Shown here piece after piece: positions 61,340-64,000 of a stretch of DNA of 64,000 nucleotides. Made by a program: the position numbers and the translations under genes. The stretch's first letter is position 1. Each line of letters starts with the position of its first letter. A model generated the notes under the pieces. The model did no database searches. It saw nothing but the letters and a program-made list of their open reading frames with translations, and was not told where the DNA came from. Source of the DNA: JAAYZM01 sp964510785 (GTDB lineage Bacteria > Actinomycetota > Actinomycetes > Actinomycetales > Cellulomonadaceae); the NCBI GenBank assembly GCA_964510785.1, contig CAZECM010000001.1, forward strand, positions 62,001 to 126,000, given 5' to 3'.

Positions 61340-62275
61340 GTGGAGTCATCTCTTGGCGCGCCAACCCGGCTCGTGCTCTCTGAGGACCCAGATAGTCCTG
61401 CCCACCCTGCCCGCTGGATCGGCCCCATGTTGGCCATGGGAACTCGAGCCGCTCGCTATCACCGGACGCTCAGCAATGTCCAGCTGGTGATCGCACTCTC
61501 CGTACCGATACGGGACTTTGCGGCGGCCCTGATTGGTTGTGGGTGGGTGCTCGCGAGCGACGCGCCAGCGCTGCCTGCCCCCCTGGAGACGCTCAGAGAG
61601 ATGGAGCCCGGTCGGCCGCTGCGTGCAGTTAACAGCAGTCACGTAGTGACGGGACGGTTCTCGATGCTCGACGAAGCCGCGAGCTCGCCTCAAGCGTTGT
61701 TTGCGGGGAGGAAGTGGCGCGTCGATGGTATTCGGGCCCTCGCTCCCCTAGATGAACTAGACAGTTCAGAACGGGAGTCTCGACCGGAGCCAGGGAGCAT
61801 CGAGCACTTGGCCCGTCTGGATCTGACTTGGGACGCTCGACTTGCGTACCCTGCCGCTGATCTCGCAATCGTCGGTACTTTGAAGTGGTTGGAGCAGGAT
61901 CTCGATGCCTATCTGGCCATTGATGCGGACGTCCTGACGCCGAGTTCGATCAGGGTGATGCTGAAGCCGAAGGAGGCCAGGGTGGCGACATGGTATACGC
62001 GTCTGTTTGCCTCAGCGCGCCTTGCCGATCAACTGCCACTTCCGAAGGGTCTGAACGCAGTCATTCTTGACGGTAGCGGAGCGATCAAGTATTTAGGGGA
62101 AATCGAAGCCCCGGTTGTGATCTGCGTGCTCGATCGCTCGGTGGCCGACGAGACGGGAGCCGAACTCATAACTCAACTGAGAAACACGCGCGGCGAACCA
62201 TTGTCGCTATCGAGGGATCTTGAATGGTCACCGCCAGAAGGTGTTGAAGCCCTAGCGTTCACGGTGCCCCTATGA
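61340..62275 (+). CDS. Hypothetical protein (311 aa) in the methyltransferase cluster
   Basis: A 311-residue soluble protein. GTG at 61340 has GGGGAGG upstream. Segments: SNVQLVIALSVPIRDFAAAL, RKWRVDGIRALAPLDEL, a beta-rich middle and LKYLGEIEAPVVICVLDRSV-like strands. No known motif is recognised. It starts 119 bp after the methyltransferase and overlaps the next gene by an ATGA, so both are translated together. Confidence 0.65.
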   Translation: MESSLGAPTRLVLSEDPDSPAHPARWIGPMLAMGTRAARYHRTLSNVQLVIALSVPIRDFAAALIGCGWVLASDAPALPAPLETLREMEPGRPLRAVNSSHVVTGRFSMLDEAASSPQALFAGRKWRVDGIRALAPLDELDSSERESRPEPGSIEHLARLDLTWDARLAYPAADLAIVGTLKWLEQDLDAYLAIDADVLTPSSIRVMLKPKEARVATWYTRLFASARLADQLPLPKGLNAVILDGSGAIKYLGEIEAPVVICVLDRSVADETGAELITQLRNTRGEPLSLSRDLEWSPPEGVEALAFTVPL

Positions 62276-63786
62276 GCCGCATTGACGCACTGAATCAGCG
62301 TTACGCGGCCTCCGCCAGCGTCGCCCGCAACGGCGTCGAGATTGTTGTGGTCGGCGATCCTGCCGGTGCACGCTTCAACATCGCAGTCCGTCGCCTCATC
62401 AGAGTCGCAAGGGAAGGGTCCAGTTCATATCTCGATGACCTCATCGGTGCGGCCAAGGCGCTGCGCTGGCGTCGGATCACCCAGCCTCAGCCAGTCCCGT
62501 TCAACTCCAGCCATCAATGTCTCGCTTCTGAGGTCACCAAACACGCCGAACGACTGCACGGCGCGATCGGTGACCAAGCGCTGCTCGATGAGTTGGTGTC
62601 CTCGGCGAAGGTTCTGGCCGAGACCGACTCTGAGATTGGCTTCACTCTCTTGAGATCGATCGACGAAGTTGGTGCGGACAACTGCGTAGTGGTTGCCGCG
62701 AGCAAACCAGCCGTTGCTGGGTTGGGGGCGTGGCTTCGTGGCCACCGAGTCCGGGTGCTCACGGTGGGTGAGCTAGAGCGCGAGCATTTCAAGCGCGAGC
62801 AAGCGTACGTTGTCGGACCGCCGAGATTCTTCCGTTCTTCGCTGGTGACGGCTCCCGTAACGGAAGAAGTGAGTTTCCTGATACCTGCATGGTTTGGAGA
62901 TCGCGGAGTTCCCTGGTCAGCAATCTCGCATTATGCCGAAGGAGCCATTCGTCCAGAGCCACGAGTGTTCGTGGAAGGCGATACCTCTGAACCGGTGACT
63001 GATCTGCCAGACGACAGTGAAAACGAGGACGAGTATCTGCCGCAGCCAGCGTGGGGGGGTAGACGCGACGGCGACCGTGAGCCTACTAGTGAAGAGGTCG
63101 AGGCGCGACAGTTGCTCCTCGGCGGAAACCTCGCGATGTGGCTTGATGACGGAGATCGTATTCGCTCCCTCGACCCCGACCAGCCCGTCGGCGAGCGTGT
63201 CACCTACACGGATATCCCAGCGGTCCGCACGGGTACGTACCTACTGCTTCGACAAGGTGAGACCGAGCGCAGCGCGCTCTACCTAGCAGCCATCGCGCGG
63301 CTCACGAGCGGCGATGCTGTAGACCGAGCGCAGGTTGCATGGAAGCACTTGCTCGCGGAACGGATTCACGAGGCTAGTTTCGAGGAAGTGGCACGGCAGT
63401 TGCGTGAAGCGGGAGTCCAGACGGCTGACCGAGCGCGAGCCTGGACTGATCCCAGCCTGATCCGGCCGGCGAGCGATCAGGACTTCGAGAGCCTACTGCG
63501 GTGGCTCGGCGTCCCCGGTCAGCCGACCTTCGGCTACGCCACCATGCTCCGCAAGACTCTCTACCAAGTAAGCGCTGAGATCGGGAAGCAGCTCGAAGCT
63601 GCCGTCTCTACCGCGGACCTGTCGGAGCTTGAAGCCACTGGCCACCTTAGTATTGACATCAGGACCGAAGGGTTCCGTGGCATCCTCGCCACTCGAGTTC
63701 TGGCCGTATCGCCCTTCACCGAGATCGTGCCACGGCACGATGCGAGAGTGCCGTTCGCGGATCGGGGTGGGCAGTGGCTCGAATGA
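62272..63786 (+). CDS. Hypothetical protein (504 aa) in the methyltransferase cluster, weakly DrmE-like
   Basis: A 504-residue soluble protein. Segments: GVEIVVVGDPAGARFNIAVRRL, CVVVAASKPAVAGLGAWLRGHRVRVLTVGELE (a Rossmann/helicase-like half), QAYVVGPPRFFRSSLVTAPVT, an acidic linker (PDDSENEDEYLPQP) and a helical C-terminus (EEVARQLREAGVQT). The layout recalls DrmE-type proteins of DISARM, but this is impression, not proof. It overlaps both neighbours by four bases, so it forms a unit with the 311-aa and NERD proteins. Confidence 0.6.
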   Translation: MSRIDALNQRYAASASVARNGVEIVVVGDPAGARFNIAVRRLIRVAREGSSSYLDDLIGAAKALRWRRITQPQPVPFNSSHQCLASEVTKHAERLHGAIGDQALLDELVSSAKVLAETDSEIGFTLLRSIDEVGADNCVVVAASKPAVAGLGAWLRGHRVRVLTVGELEREHFKREQAYVVGPPRFFRSSLVTAPVTEEVSFLIPAWFGDRGVPWSAISHYAEGAIRPEPRVFVEGDTSEPVTDLPDDSENEDEYLPQPAWGGRRDGDREPTSEEVEARQLLLGGNLAMWLDDGDRIRSLDPDQPVGERVTYTDIPAVRTGTYLLLRQGETERSALYLAAIARLTSGDAVDRAQVAWKHLLAERIHEASFEEVARQLREAGVQTADRARAWTDPSLIRPASDQDFESLLRWLGVPGQPTFGYATMLRKTLYQVSAEIGKQLEAAVSTADLSELEATGHLSIDIRTEGFRGILATRVLAVSPFTEIVPRHDARVPFADRGGQWLE

Positions 63787-64000
63787 TGCCCGCCTTCTGC
63801 CCGGACGATGCCCCACCGGGAGAGAGGGCCGTCTACGCGGTGCTGCGCGACAGTGAGGACACCGCCGAGTGGCTGGTGCTCCACTCTCTCGGCATCGCTA
63901 ACCACGTTCGTCAGGTAGAGGGCGAAGCCGACTTCGTTGTCATCGTTCCGGATGTTGGCATCCTCGTCATCGAGGTCAAGTCGCACCAGTCAATCGACCG
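63783..64000 (+). CDS. NERD-domain nuclease (N-terminal part)
   Basis: The window cuts this gene after 72 codons. The visible part is a NERD (nuclease-related) domain: PPGERAVYAVLRD, WLVLHSLGI, GEADFVVIVPD (Asp 50) and LVIEVK (Glu 64, Lys 66), a PD-(D/E)xK core. Such domains often precede a UvrD- or DEAD-type helicase. ATG at 63783 overlaps the 504-aa gene by four bases. Its join to a methyltransferase suggests a restriction-like defence system. Confidence 0.8.
   Translation, partial: MMPAFCPDDAPPGERAVYAVLRDSEDTAEWLVLHSLGIANHVRQVEGEADFVVIVPDVGILVIEVKSHQSID

Noticed and set aside
60189..64000. Firm assignment to class 2 DISARM
   Set aside because: An m5C methylase and a possibly DrmE-like protein are present, but DrmA, DrmB and DrmC are not in the window, and NERD is not a DISARM core gene.

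Overview
The window is high-GC DNA from a Gram-positive actinomycete. The evidence is GC-rich third codon positions, many GTG starts, several leaderless promoters (a TANNNT box six bases before the start codon), Lipobox lipoproteins and actinobacterial gene families. A Cellulomonadaceae/Promicromonosporaceae-like carbohydrate degrader fits best; that placement is inference.

Layout. (1) 1-2275 is chromosomal flank: the 3' end of a GH116 glycosidase and a convergent lipoprotein. (2) 2276-25532 is a 23-kb integrative element in a tRNA-Gly(CCC) gene. The 47-bp 3' part of the tRNA is duplicated at the left end, a tyrosine integrase lies next to the intact tRNA, and tandem 10-bp repeats (GTTATGGCAC type) lie just inside both ends. 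The element carries HicAB, an excisionase-like protein, a MobF relaxase, an XRE-MntA/HepT pair, an operon for uronate or aldarate use (two galactarolactone-cycloisomerase-like enolases, KduI, KduD, a sugar ABC importer and an unrecognised 589-aa protein) with a divergent IclR regulator, two NTF2-like genes under a second copy of the same operator, and a row of decayed genes (CoA-disulfide reductase, rhodanese, aldo/keto reductase, GH43, a type II restriction enzyme). (3) 25488-34998 is chromosomal: tRNA-Gly, fatty acid desaturase, SF2 helicase, two paralogous membrane proteins, an ECF sigma factor with a membrane beta-propeller partner, and small stress-type proteins. (4) 35093-43194 is an alpha-glucoside operon: ROK repressor, two permeases, binding protein, GH15, GH31.

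(5) 43317-56407 is a catabolic cluster: divergent MFS and GntR genes, then a polar-solute ABC importer, an HD protein, two MmgE/PrpD proteins, a PrpB-like lyase, a PrpF-like isomerase, an LLM flavin enzyme, a second MFS and an SDR. Most of these genes overlap by a few bases. They look like a route that imports, isomerises, hydrates and cleaves an aconitate-like or alkylmalate-like acid. There is no citrate or methylcitrate synthase.

(6) 56538-64000 looks like a defence island: a DUF4143 ATPase behind two palindromic operators, an EVE-zinc ribbon-HNH nuclease, and an m5C methyltransferase followed by three tightly coupled genes (311 aa, 504 aa and a NERD-domain protein cut by the window end). 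This last group is the best candidate for an undescribed system, together with the PrpD/PrpF cluster and the 589-aa protein.

No CRISPR array, rRNA gene or intact transposase was seen. Assignments come from reading motifs only; no database search was run.
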